From Thiocapsa sp. (GTDB taxonomy: Bacteria > Pseudomonadota > Gammaproteobacteria > Chromatiales > Chromatiaceae), in the NCBI RefSeq assembly GCF_018399035.1, contig NZ_CP073760.1:3600001-3664000 (forward strand): a DNA stretch of 64,000 bases, written 5' to 3'. This document shows positions 53,788 through 62,461 of this stretch, piece after piece. A program made the translations under genes and the position numbers. Each line of letters starts with the position of its first letter. Position 1 is the first letter of the stretch. The notes below the pieces were generated by a model that was given only the letters and a program-made list of their open reading frames with translations, searched no databases and was not told where the DNA came from.

Positions 53788-54408
53788 TCAGCCGCCCATC
53801 GAGACGAGACGAGCCACCTCGTGACGATCCGCCCCGCGCTGCGGGCGCTCGGTCACCGGATCCAAAGGGGGGTTGCGCAAGGCCCGTCGCGGCAGCACCG
53901 TCAGCTCGACCGGCAGCTCCCCGGCCATGAAGCGAAAGACCGGATGAACGCAGCGCACGCCGCCGGGATAGCGCATCGATCGCTCGGCCTCGCGCCAGGG
54001 AATATGCAGCTCGAGCAGCGTGAAGATCACGTCTTCGGTGCGGTCTGCAAACAGCAACAGCTCGATGCCCGACCCGCAGCCGAGTGCACCGCTGAGAGCG
54101 CCGCCGATCAACCGCGGCGTGAAGGGGTCGAGCTGCTCCATCGCTTCGAGGGCCGCGGTCCGGAGGCGTTGCAACGCCTCCTCGTCGGCCCGGCCCATAA
54201 AGAGCCGACGCTGCGCGAGAACCGCGTCCTGCACCGCCGCGTTGCTCGGCCAATGACGCCGATCCGGCACTCCGATGCGTTCGGCCGCCTTCCGTCTGGC
54301 CCTGTCGTAATCCTCCATGCCTTGGTCGAGGACGATGCGAGCGGCCTCGTAGGCAAGTCGCTCGCGCTGGGCATCGATCCGTTCTCTCGTCGGCATGGCG
54401 TACCTCAC
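53788..54408 (-). CDS. Conserved hypothetical protein
   Basis: A 206-residue protein (MRYAMPTRERIDAQRERLAYEAARIVLDQGMEDYDRARRKAAERIGV...). The N-terminal helical part resembles small conserved proteins that I cannot name; the central LIGGALSGALGCGSGIELLLFADRTEDVIFTL could be a nucleotidyltransferase-like core (GSG followed by acidic residues). No signal peptide. A start at the second Met (54396) is equally likely. It converges with gltA, 27 bases away. Function unknown. Confidence 0.75.
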   Translation of the reverse strand: MRYAMPTRERIDAQRERLAYEAARIVLDQGMEDYDRARRKAAERIGVPDRRHWPSNAAVQDAVLAQRRLFMGRADEEALQRLRTAALEAMEQLDPFTPRLIGGALSGALGCGSGIELLLFADRTEDVIFTLLELHIPWREAERSMRYPGGVRCVHPVFRFMAGELPVELTVLPRRALRNPPLDPVTERPQRGADRHEVARLVSMGG

Positions 54409-54573
54409 TCACTTGCGCCCGGAATCGGTGCATCCTTCATGCGCTCAAACCCCGCGCATCGGCGTGGGGGGTGTCTATAATGGGGCCTAGTCAACGCTCG
54501 TCCCCAAGGCGGGTTTCGAGCGCCCCCGGCGAGGCCCCCCCGGCGGTTCGGGGACGCGCGCGGCGAGCCGAAT

Positions 54574-54659
54574 TAAACCGCGCCGGCTCCGACAGTCGTC
54601 GGAGCCGGCGCGGCCAAGCCACTCCAACACATGACGCATAGCGCACCGGGCGCGGTTTA
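54574..54659. repeat. Single TAAACCGCG repeat unit upstream of pilM
   Basis: An 86-bp unit, ends TAAACCGCGCC/GGGCGCGGTTTA. It has a strong internal hairpin (GCCGGCTCCGAC ... GTCGGAGCCGGC) near its left end, which is distinct from other units. It lies 21 bases upstream of the pilM start. The rest of the gap, 54409-54573, contains the promoter region of the hypothetical gene and pilM and no other gene. Confidence 0.88.
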
Positions 54660-54680
54660 GAGCGGAAATCACCTGACGAA

Positions 54681-55772
54681 ATGGCGATGTTCGGCCTCAG
54701 CAGCAAAATAAAACCCCTCATCGGGATCGATGTCAGCTCGACGGCGATCAAGCTCATCGAGCTGTCGCGATTGCCCGTGCAGACCGCCGCGACGTTTCGG
54801 GTGGAGCATTTCGCGATCGAGCCGCTTCCGCCGGGTGCCCTGATCGAGAAGAAGATCGCGGATGTCGATCGTGTGGCCGCGACCATCCGCAAGGCCGTCG
54901 GCAGCACCGGAACGCGCGCGAAACGCGCGGCGGTCGCCGTGGCCGGCTCGGCGGTGATCACCAAGGTGATTGCCATGGCCGGAACCCTCAGCGACGCCGA
55001 GATGGAGAACCAGATCCAGCTCGAAGCGGATCAATACATTCCCTATCCGTTGGAAGAGGTCAATCTCGACTTCCAGATCGTGGGCCCGACGAAGGGCAAT
55101 CCATCGATGGTGGACGTGCTGTTGGTCGCCTCGCGTCAAGAGAACGTCGACGACCGGGTGGGCGTGCTGGAGGCGGCCGGTTTGACACCGGCCGTCGTCG
55201 ATGTCGAGGCCTATGCGATGGAGAACGCCTGCTCACTGATCCTCGCCGAAGAAGCACAGGACCGGACCGAGCTCGAGGCTACTCGAACAGTCGCCGTGGC
55301 CGACGTCGGTGCCGCGACGACGACCTTGCATGTTATACACGAAGGGCAGATCGTCTATACCCGCGAGCAGAATTTCGGAGGCCAACAACTGCTCGACGAG
55401 GTCCAACGCCGCTACAGCCTGTCGCGCGAGGTGGCTCTAGGCAAGATCCTCGACGGCGACGTTGCGGAGGGCTACGAGACCGACGTGCTCGGACCCTTCA
55501 AGGAGGCATTGGCACAACAGATCGGGCGGGCGCTGCAGTTCTTTTATTCCGGGACCAGCTTCAATCGCGTCGATCGGCTCCTGCTTGCCGGTCGACCGGC
55601 AAGCATCCCGGGGATCGATCTGCTGATGGCCGAGCGTCTGAAACTGCCGGCCGCTGTCGCCAACCCCTTTCGTCGCATGTCGATCTCCCCGAACATCAAC
55701 AGCCAGGAGTTGATGCGGGAGGCGCCCGGAATGATGGTCGCCGTCGGACTGGCCCTGCGAGGGTTCGACTAG
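54681..55772 (+). CDS. pilM: Type IV pilus assembly protein PilM
   Basis: A 363-residue actin-like cytoplasmic protein of the pilus alignment complex that binds the N-terminus of PilN. Characteristic blocks: LIGIDVSSTAIKLIELSR (phosphate-1), LEADQYIPYPLEEVNLDFQI, and VADVGAATTTLHVIHEGQIVYTREQ (phosphate-2). The gene leads pilMNOPQ; its TAG stop directly abuts the pilN ATG. A repeat unit sits just upstream of the start. Confidence 0.96.
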   Translation: MAMFGLSSKIKPLIGIDVSSTAIKLIELSRLPVQTAATFRVEHFAIEPLPPGALIEKKIADVDRVAATIRKAVGSTGTRAKRAAVAVAGSAVITKVIAMAGTLSDAEMENQIQLEADQYIPYPLEEVNLDFQIVGPTKGNPSMVDVLLVASRQENVDDRVGVLEAAGLTPAVVDVEAYAMENACSLILAEEAQDRTELEATRTVAVADVGAATTTLHVIHEGQIVYTREQNFGGQQLLDEVQRRYSLSREVALGKILDGDVAEGYETDVLGPFKEALAQQIGRALQFFYSGTSFNRVDRLLLAGRPASIPGIDLLMAERLKLPAAVANPFRRMSISPNINSQELMREAPGMMVAVGLALRGFD

Positions 55773-56390
55773 ATGACACGCATCAACCTCCTGCCTTGGC
55801 GGGAAGAGGCGCGGCAACGGCGACGCAAGGAATTTGCGGCCGCGGGAGGTCTTGCGCTGGTCTTCACGCTGCTTCTGGCGGTGTTGGTCCACCTGCAGAT
55901 CGAAGGGAGGATCGGCGATCAGCTGGCTCGAAACCAGCTCATGGAGGGCGAGATCGCTCAATTGGATCGTCAGATCAAGGAAATTCAGGATCTCGAGAAG
56001 ATCAAGGCGGATCTCCTGTCGCGCATGGAGATCATCCAAGAGCTTCAGGAGAGCCGCCCGGAGATCGTACGGCTGTTCGACGAGCTGGTGGTCGCGATTC
56101 CCGACGGAGTCTATCTCACCAAGCTCGAGCAGAACGGACGCGCCGTCGTTGTCGAAGGGCGTGCCCAGTCCAACGCGCGGGTCTCGGCCTTCATGCGAAG
56201 CATCGAGGCATCGCAGTGGATCGGCAGACCTCGTCTGCTCTTGATCGAGGACAAAACCAGGACCGGCCTGAGCCAGTTTCGGTTGGCCTTCGATCAGGTC
56301 AGCCCCGCGGCAAGCCCGGCATCGACGCAAACGGGCGCCCCGGAGAACAGAACGTCTGGGATGCGGCTCATGGCCGACAGTCGCCGATGA
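55773..56390 (+). CDS. pilN: Type IV pilus assembly protein PilN
   Basis: A 205-residue bitopic inner-membrane protein. The cytosolic N-terminal motif INLLPWREEARQRRRKEF, which binds PilM, is followed by a TM helix (about 25-45), a coiled coil and a ferredoxin-like periplasmic domain. The C-terminal tail (SPAASPASTQTGAPENRTSG) is disordered. It starts at the base after the pilM stop and is followed by pilO after 22 bases. Confidence 0.95.
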   Translation: MTRINLLPWREEARQRRRKEFAAAGGLALVFTLLLAVLVHLQIEGRIGDQLARNQLMEGEIAQLDRQIKEIQDLEKIKADLLSRMEIIQELQESRPEIVRLFDELVVAIPDGVYLTKLEQNGRAVVVEGRAQSNARVSAFMRSIEASQWIGRPRLLLIEDKTRTGLSQFRLAFDQVSPAASPASTQTGAPENRTSGMRLMADSRR

Positions 56391-56412
56391 CGAGCCGCGC
56401 GGAGATCTCCCG

Positions 56413-57018
56413 ATGGACTTGAGCGAGCTCAACCAACTCGATCTCAACAGCGTCGGCGAGTGGCCGATCGCGGTGAAGGTGATTGCGATCCTGCTTGCCT
56501 GCATCGCCTTGGGCGGCGCGGTCTTCTATTTCGATACGCAGGAGCAGTTGAGTCGACTCGATCGCGCCGAGGCGACCGAGCGGGATCTGCGCGCGGCGTT
56601 CGAGACCAAGCAGCGCAAGGCGGCCAATCTGGAGGAGTATCGTCAGCAGATCGAGGAGATGAAGGAGTCCTTCGGGGCGATGCTCCGACAGCTTCCGAAC
56701 CGAACCGAGGTCGCTTCGCTCTTGGTCGATGTCTCTCAAACCGGGCTCGCCGCGGGGCTCGAGTTCGAGCTGTTTCAACCGGGCAGCGAGCAGGGCAAGG
56801 ACTTTTACGCCGAGCTGCCGATCCAGATCCGCGTCACCGGCAGCTATCACGACTTCGGGCGCTTCGTCAGCGGGCTGGCCTCCTTGCCGCGCATCGTGAC
56901 CGTCCACGACACCAGGATCAGCGATGCCGGCGGCACGACCGGCAGCGGGGCGGCGAAGCTGTCGTTGCAGGCGACCGTGAAGACCTACCGCTATCTCGAC
57001 GAGGACGCCGAACAGTGA
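56413..57018 (+). CDS. pilO: Type IV pilus assembly protein PilO
   Basis: A 201-residue inner-membrane protein that dimerises with PilN. TM helix at about 18-38 (IAVKVIAILLACIALGGAVFYF), coiled coil (about 45-95) and a periplasmic ferredoxin-like domain with VDVSQTGLAAGLEFELFQPG and IQIRVTGSYHDFGRFVSGLA. The stop overlaps the pilP start (GTGA). Confidence 0.95.
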   Translation: MDLSELNQLDLNSVGEWPIAVKVIAILLACIALGGAVFYFDTQEQLSRLDRAEATERDLRAAFETKQRKAANLEEYRQQIEEMKESFGAMLRQLPNRTEVASLLVDVSQTGLAAGLEFELFQPGSEQGKDFYAELPIQIRVTGSYHDFGRFVSGLASLPRIVTVHDTRISDAGGTTGSGAAKLSLQATVKTYRYLDEDAEQ

Positions 57019-57545
57019 GCCGGCGACTGCGCTCAGCCTGCGTACGCGGGTCGATGGTCTTGTTGGCGTTGCTCGTGTGGGGGTGCGATCGCACCGAGAC
57101 GCAGGAGCTGCGGGCCTACGTCGACGAGGTCAAGGCGCGCCCGCCGAGGCCGATCGAGCCCTTGCCCGAGATCCAACCGGTCGAGGCCTTTTTCTTCGAG
57201 CCCGACGGACGCCGGGATCCGTTCGTGATCGACACGCAAACCGCCGCGGCGGCCAGGACGGACGACAGTCTCGCCCCGGATCCGCTTCGACCCAAAGAAG
57301 AGCTCGAGAGCTATCCCTTGGATGCGCTGCGCATGGTGGGTACGGTCCAGCAGCAAGAGACCCGATGGGCCTTGGTTCGAACGCGCGAAGGTTTGGTCTA
57401 TCGCGTGCGGGTCGGGAATTATCTCGGAATGAACAACGGACAGATCGTGGACATCACCGACGACACCGTCCGGTTGACGGAGATCGTCTCCGAGATCCCC
57501 GGCGATTGGCGCGAACGTTCCGCCGAGCTCAAACTCACCCCGTGA
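57015..57545 (+). CDS. pilP: Type IV pilus assembly lipoprotein PilP
   Basis: A 176-residue inner-membrane lipoprotein that connects PilNO with the PilQ secretin. The lipobox is LLALLVWGC, with the acylated Cys at about residue 24. The periplasmic beta domain reads DALRMVGTVQQQETRWALVRTREGLVYRVRVGNYLG. The start is GTG 57015, overlapping pilO; an internal ATG (57054) would also keep the lipobox. Confidence 0.93.
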   Translation: MSRRLRSACVRGSMVLLALLVWGCDRTETQELRAYVDEVKARPPRPIEPLPEIQPVEAFFFEPDGRRDPFVIDTQTAAAARTDDSLAPDPLRPKEELESYPLDALRMVGTVQQQETRWALVRTREGLVYRVRVGNYLGMNNGQIVDITDDTVRLTEIVSEIPGDWRERSAELKLTP

Positions 57546-57564
57546 CAGGCAGAGGCATGCCGCG

Positions 57565-59886
57565 ATGAACAGCCCCTATCGACCGAGCCCGCACGGATCA
57601 CGCGGCATCCTCCGACGGGTGCTCCGGTACGCGGCCCTGCTCGGGTTGTTCATCGGCGCGGCGAACGTGGCCGCCGTCGATCTCACCGACGTTCAGTTCG
57701 CGGCACAGCCGGGGAATCGCGTCGAGATCCAGCTCCTCTTCTCCGGATCGGTCAGCGCACCGCAGACCTTCGACACCCTGTCTCCAGCGCGGATCGCGCT
57801 GGACTTCGAGGGCGTTGCGAACCGACTCGAGCGCAGGGCCGTTCCGATCGGCGTCGGTCCCGTCCATAGCCTGGTCGCGGTAGCGGCGAGCGATCGTACC
57901 CGTATCGTGATCAATCTGAACGATTCGGTCCCGTACCGCGTGACGACCGAGGGCAATCGCGTGCGCGTGGACATCGACGCACGGAATGAGCCGGACGCGG
58001 CACGACCCGCGTCACCGGCACCCGCTGCCGCGCGGACACAGGCCCGGGCGCCGGCTTCGGCGCCGTGGGATCGCCCCACCTCCGACGGCGGCGCGGCCCC
58101 AGGCCCGAGTGTTCGCGACATCGATTTTCGTCGAGGTCCCGAGGGCGAGGGGCGAGTCCTGATCAAGCTCCCGAACGCGACCACCCGCGTCACCGTGCGG
58201 GAGCAGGGGAGCCGCGTTTTCGTCGACATCATCGACGCGGCCTTGCCTCAGCGCCTGTTTCGACGACTCGACGTCGTGGACTTCGCCACGCCGGTCGTGG
58301 CGATCGAGTCTCGGCCCAAGGGACGCAATGTCGAGGTCAATGTCCAGACCGGCAGCGACTTCGAGTACATGGCCTACCAAACCGACGACCTCTTCACCTT
58401 GGAGCTGCGACCGCTGACGTCCGCCGAAAAGGAGCGACTTGCGCGCGAAAAGGTCGTCTACGACGGGGAGCGACTCTCGCTGAATTTTCAAGACATCGAG
58501 GTCCGGGCGGTTCTCCAACTGCTCGCCGATTTCACCGATCTGAACCTGGTGGCCAGCGACTCGGTGGCCGGAAATATCACCTTGCGCCTGAAGAATGTCC
58601 CCTGGGATCAGGCGCTCGACATCATCCTCAAGACCAAGAATCTGACCAAGCGCCAGGACGGCAATGTCATCATGGTCGGCCCCTTCGACGAGATCGTCGG
58701 GCACGAAGAGCGCACCCTGACGGCGGATCAGCGCCTCGAGGAGCTGGCGCCGATCCGTTCGGAGTTCATTCCGGTCAAGTTCGCCAAGGCGGCCGAGATC
58801 GCCAGCTTCATCCGGGGTGCATCCAGCTTGCAGTCGAGCGTTACCGCACAAGGGCGCAGTACCCCGATCGGCCGCGACAGCCGAACCTTGGATCGCACCG
58901 TGAGCGAATCCACCAAAGACTCGATCCTGACACCCGGGCGCGGCAGTGTGACCTTCGACGAGCGCACCAATACCCTGCTGGTCATGGATACCTCCGCGCG
59001 TCTGGACCAGATCCGCGAAATCGTCGCGCGTCTGGACATCCCGGTCCGGCAGGTCATGATCGAGTCGCGGGTGGTCATTGCCAACAACGACTTCGCGCGG
59101 GATCTGGGCGTACGCTTCGGTCTCGCGACATCGATGGGCGCCTTGTACAACAACGAGATGCTGATCGGCGGCGGACTACCCGGCAATCTGGTCGGACGCG
59201 GCAACTATGACGCCGGACCCTTCGGGCTCAACACCGCCGGCCAACCGAACAACGCGATCATCCTCAATCCGGTCGGTGAGAATCCGGCCCCCTCCCTATT
59301 GGTAAACCTCCCGGCGACGAACCCGGCGGGTGCGGTGAACTTCCTGATCGGCAAGGTCGGATCCTATCTACTTCAGTTGGAGCTCTCGGCGATGCAACGC
59401 GAGGGACGCGGCGAGGTGATCTCGAGTCCGCGCGTCATCACCTCCGATCAGAAGCAGGCGAGGATCGAGGTGGGCAAGGAGATCCCGTACGCAATTGTTG
59501 TCGAACAGGGCGCAACGCCAGAAACCGACTTCAAAAAAGCCGTCCTCAGCTTGACGGTAACTCCAGCGATCACTCCGGACGACCGCATCATTATGGACTT
59601 GATCGTCACGAAAGATGAGCCGGATTTCAGTGAGGTCGTCCTCGGGCAACCAACCATAAATACACGCGAGATCGAAACACGGGTCCTGGTCGACAACGGC
59701 GAAACCGTCGTCTTGGGCGGTGTTTACGAGCGTACCAAGATCTTTGCCAAGGAGCAGGTTCCGTGGATCGGCGATGTCCCGGTCCTCGGGCGACTCTTCA
59801 AGCGCGAGGCTCGCGAGGACAACAACTCCGAGCTCCTGATCTTCGTCACGCCCAAGATCCTCAAGGGCGACCTGGTTGGAAACTAG
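57565..59886 (+). CDS. pilQ: Type IV pilus secretin PilQ
   Basis: The outer-membrane channel for the pilus, 773 residues. A signal peptide (about 1-36) precedes two AMIN peptidoglycan-binding domains (about 40-130 and 180-270), a secretin/TonB short domain (LNFQDIEVRAVLQLLADFTDLNLVASD), an NolW-type N domain and the secretin domain ending GGVYERTKIFAKEQVPWIGDVPVLGRLFKRE. A Pro/Ala-rich linker lies between the AMIN domains. The TAG stop is inside the first bases of the second GTCGTT-arm element. Confidence 0.97.
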   Translation: MNSPYRPSPHGSRGILRRVLRYAALLGLFIGAANVAAVDLTDVQFAAQPGNRVEIQLLFSGSVSAPQTFDTLSPARIALDFEGVANRLERRAVPIGVGPVHSLVAVAASDRTRIVINLNDSVPYRVTTEGNRVRVDIDARNEPDAARPASPAPAAARTQARAPASAPWDRPTSDGGAAPGPSVRDIDFRRGPEGEGRVLIKLPNATTRVTVREQGSRVFVDIIDAALPQRLFRRLDVVDFATPVVAIESRPKGRNVEVNVQTGSDFEYMAYQTDDLFTLELRPLTSAEKERLAREKVVYDGERLSLNFQDIEVRAVLQLLADFTDLNLVASDSVAGNITLRLKNVPWDQALDIILKTKNLTKRQDGNVIMVGPFDEIVGHEERTLTADQRLEELAPIRSEFIPVKFAKAAEIASFIRGASSLQSSVTAQGRSTPIGRDSRTLDRTVSESTKDSILTPGRGSVTFDERTNTLLVMDTSARLDQIREIVARLDIPVRQVMIESRVVIANNDFARDLGVRFGLATSMGALYNNEMLIGGGLPGNLVGRGNYDAGPFGLNTAGQPNNAIILNPVGENPAPSLLVNLPATNPAGAVNFLIGKVGSYLLQLELSAMQREGRGEVISSPRVITSDQKQARIEVGKEIPYAIVVEQGATPETDFKKAVLSLTVTPAITPDDRIIMDLIVTKDEPDFSEVVLGQPTINTREIETRVLVDNGETVVLGGVYERTKIFAKEQVPWIGDVPVLGRLFKREAREDNNSELLIFVTPKILKGDLVGN

Positions 59887-60033
59887 TGGAGCCGTGCAGA
59901 GATTCCGAGACCGTCCGCGATTATTATGTCGTTGTCGTTGTCGTTGTCGTTGTCGTAATCCTGGTCGTATCGATGGTCGACAACGACAACGACAACGACA
60001 ACGAACGGTCTCACATCTGCCGTGCTGCACTCG
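59883..60033. repeat. GTCGTT/AACGAC hairpin element, copy 2
   Basis: A 151-bp relative of 13948-14111. It begins in the CTAG that holds the pilQ stop, with TGGAGCCGTGCAGAGATTCCGAG, has left arms of GTCGTT repeats and right arms of CAACGA repeats around TCGTATCGATGG, and ends with CATCTGCCGTGCTGCACT. Outer ends are nearly identical to copy 1; the number of hexamers differs. Confidence 0.88.
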
Positions 60034-60240
60034 CGGAGCCCGCCCCGTCGAGCGGCAACCTCAACCCGCAGTGAATACTCGATGGAGCTCGGAGGGGTTG
60101 CGGTTGATCTCGCGTTGTCTCGATCGGGCCGTGATCGAGCGCTCCGGCGTTCGTTCCGCGCTCGCGTCGTCTTCCATACCGCGCTTGGGTCGGGCATCGT
60201 TGCCCTTGCCCGCGCGCCGAAAATCTGGCATACCTTTCCT

Positions 60241-60765
60241 ATGATGCGCGCACAGAACATTTTTATCGTCGGGCCGATGGGCGCCGGCAAGAGTACCGTC
60301 GGACGGCAGCTCGCCGAGACGCTGTCCTACACCTTCAAAGACAGCGATCAGGAGATCCAGCGCCGCACGGGCGTGGACATCCCGACCATCTTCGAGTTCG
60401 AGGGCGAAACGGGCTTTCGTGCCCGCGAGCGCCAAGTCATCGAGGAGCTGGTGAGCGAGGAGCGGATCGTGCTCGCGACCGGCGGCGGGGTCATCTTGTC
60501 GGCGGAGAATCGTCAAGACCTCGCGGCGCGCGGCGTCGTCATCTATCTGCATTGCAGTCCCGAACAGCAGTATGCCCGTACCGCTCGCGACCGAAATCGC
60601 CCCTTGCTGGACACGGAGGATCCGCTCGCGAAACTGCGCGAGCTGATGGAGGAGCGCGAGCCGCTCTATCGCCAGGTCGCCGATATGGTCGTTTCGACCG
60701 AAAAGCGCGGCACCAGCTCGGTGGTAAAGGAGATCTCTCGACGCTTGGAGTCCGAAGAGATCTAG
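60241..60765 (+). CDS. aroK: Shikimate kinase
   Basis: Phosphorylates shikimate at the 3-position with ATP. A 174-residue protein: P-loop FIVGPMGAGKSTVG, shikimate-binding DSDQEIQRRTG, ETGFRARE and TGGGVILS, and a lid region ARDRNRPLL. ATG 60241 is chosen over the next codon (also ATG); upstream in-frame sequence is not conserved. Between pilQ and aroB as in many gammaproteobacteria. The stop region TAGACCGCGTCC looks like a decayed repeat end. Confidence 0.96.
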   Translation: MMRAQNIFIVGPMGAGKSTVGRQLAETLSYTFKDSDQEIQRRTGVDIPTIFEFEGETGFRARERQVIEELVSEERIVLATGGGVILSAENRQDLAARGVVIYLHCSPEQQYARTARDRNRPLLDTEDPLAKLRELMEEREPLYRQVADMVVSTEKRGTSSVVKEISRRLESEEI

Positions 60766-60947
60766 ACCGCGTCCCGAGGAAACCCTCGATGTTGATCGGA
60801 TGAGTGCCTTCACCCCACACCGACGCGGCGCACAGGGTTCAGGATGCCCTGACGGATTCGCTCCCGATGCCGCCCTGGTTCACCCGCTCCCCGAACACCT
60901 CGACGTGAGCACCGCTCGCGTCGAGGCAGCATGATCGGAGAAACGCC

Positions 60948-62030
60948 ATGACCTGGAGCCTCACCGTTGCCCTCGGGGCGCGCGCTTATCCCATCCACAT
61001 CGGATCCGGCCTGCTCTCGGATCCGGATCTCTACCGGCCGCATCTGCTCGGCTCGCAGGTCATGATCGTGACCAACGAGACGGTTGCACCGCTGTATCTG
61101 GAACCGGTTCGCTCGGCGCTGGAGGGTTATCAGGTCGGCGAGGTGGTGCTGCCCGACGGCGAGCAGTACAAGACGATGGAGGTCTGGAACCGGATCTTCG
61201 ATGCCTTGCTCCAGGCGCGTTTCGGGCGCGATTGCACCCTGGTGGCGCTCGGCGGAGGCGTGGTGGGCGACATGACGGGGTTCGCCGCCGCCTGTTATCA
61301 GCGCGGGGTCGGCTTCATCCAGGTGCCCACGACCCTGCTGGCACAGGTCGACTCCTCGGTCGGCGGCAAGACCGGCATCAATCATCCGGCCGGGAAGAAC
61401 ATGATCGGGGCCTTCCACCAGCCTCGGGCGGTGATCGCAGACACCTCGACCTTGGCGACATTGCCGCAGCGCGAGCTCTCGGCCGGGCTGGCCGAGGTCT
61501 TGAAGTACGGGCTCATCCGCGACCCGATCTTCCTCGCCTGGCTCGAAACGCACATGGCCGAGCTGCTCGCCCGCGATCCCGATGCCTTGGCCTACATCAT
61601 CCGCCGCTCCTGCGAGATCAAGGCGGAGATCGTCGCCGAAGACGAGCTCGAGGCCGGGCAGCGTGCCCTGCTCAACCTCGGGCACACCTTCGGGCACGCC
61701 ATCGAGACCGCAACCGGTTACGGCACCTGGCTTCACGGGGAGGCGGTCGGGGTCGGAATCTGCATGGCAGCCGATCTCTCCGCCCGCATGGGTTGGCTCA
61801 CCGACGTGGATCTCGAGCGGGTCCGCCGCCTCGTGGCCAGCGCGGGCCTTCCTGTTGCCGCCCCGAACGATCTGTCCGCCGATCGCTTTCTCGAGCTTAT
61901 GGCGGTCGACAAAAAGGTGCAGGACGGTCAACTGCGCCTGGTTCTTCTGCAACACCCCGGAGACGCACTGGTGACTGGCGACGTCGATCCGAACCTTCTG
62001 CGCGCGACCCTCGACGCCGCGGCCTCCTAG
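60948..62030 (+). CDS. aroB: 3-Dehydroquinate synthase
   Basis: Converts DAHP to 3-dehydroquinate using NAD and a divalent metal. A 360-residue enzyme: [11 protein letters not shown], the NAD loop [21 protein letters not shown], the active-site block [21 protein letters not shown], metal ligands in [23 protein letters not shown] and [10 protein letters not shown]. Length normal. It follows aroK after 182 bases and is followed by gltB after a gap; the usual SPOR-domain gene damX is not between them. Confidence 0.97.
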   Translation: MTWSLTVALGARAYPIHIGSGLLSDPDLYRPHLLGSQVMIVTNETVAPLYLEPVRSALEGYQVGEVVLPDGEQYKTMEVWNRIFDALLQARFGRDCTLVALGGGVVGDMTGFAAACYQRGVGFIQVPTTLLAQVDSSVGGKTGINHPAGKNMIGAFHQPRAVIADTSTLATLPQRELSAGLAEVLKYGLIRDPIFLAWLETHMAELLARDPDALAYIIRRSCEIKAEIVAEDELEAGQRALLNLGHTFGHAIETATGYGTWLHGEAVGVGICMAADLSARMGWLTDVDLERVRRLVASAGLPVAAPNDLSADRFLELMAVDKKVQDGQLRLVLLQHPGDALVTGDVDPNLLRATLDAAAS

Positions 62031-62461
62031 GACCGCGTTCTCTTGCACTCGTTTGGGGTGGCTCGGACGCCTCGCGCACGACGGTGGTGCGCCCTGCGTC
62101 CGGTCGGGCTCGCCCGAGCGGCCGATACGAGAAAGCCTTCGCAGAGGGATGAACGACCGCGGTTTCGGTACGCTGAGACCGAGAACGGCGGTGTCGAGCG
62201 CACTCGGTGAGGACGCAGTTGATTTCGGGAGATGTGGCACAGCATCTGCTGAGCCGGTATGCTTTGGGGTTTTGCGGTGACCCGGCCAAGATCGTCGTCT
62301 CTCCTGCTCGATGGAAAACGACGTCTCCCGTTCGGGATGACGACACGATTGTGATGTCGGGCCTCGGTTGCGACAATCACACACAGGTTTGAAGGTGTAA
62401 GCGCGCGGGTCGCGACTGCACAATCCCCGGCAACATGTTTTTCGTATCAGCGAGGTCAATC
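62031..62461. other. Intergenic region between aroB and gltB
   Basis: These 431 bases hold no gene I can support. Short open frames lack conserved features. A decayed repeat end (GGACCGCGTTC) lies right after aroB. The gltB promoter should be in the last 150 bases. Confidence 0.4.

Noticed and set aside
62031..62461. Hidden SPOR-domain damX gene between aroB and gltB
   Set aside because: The gap is too short and no frame shows a membrane segment or SPOR motif.
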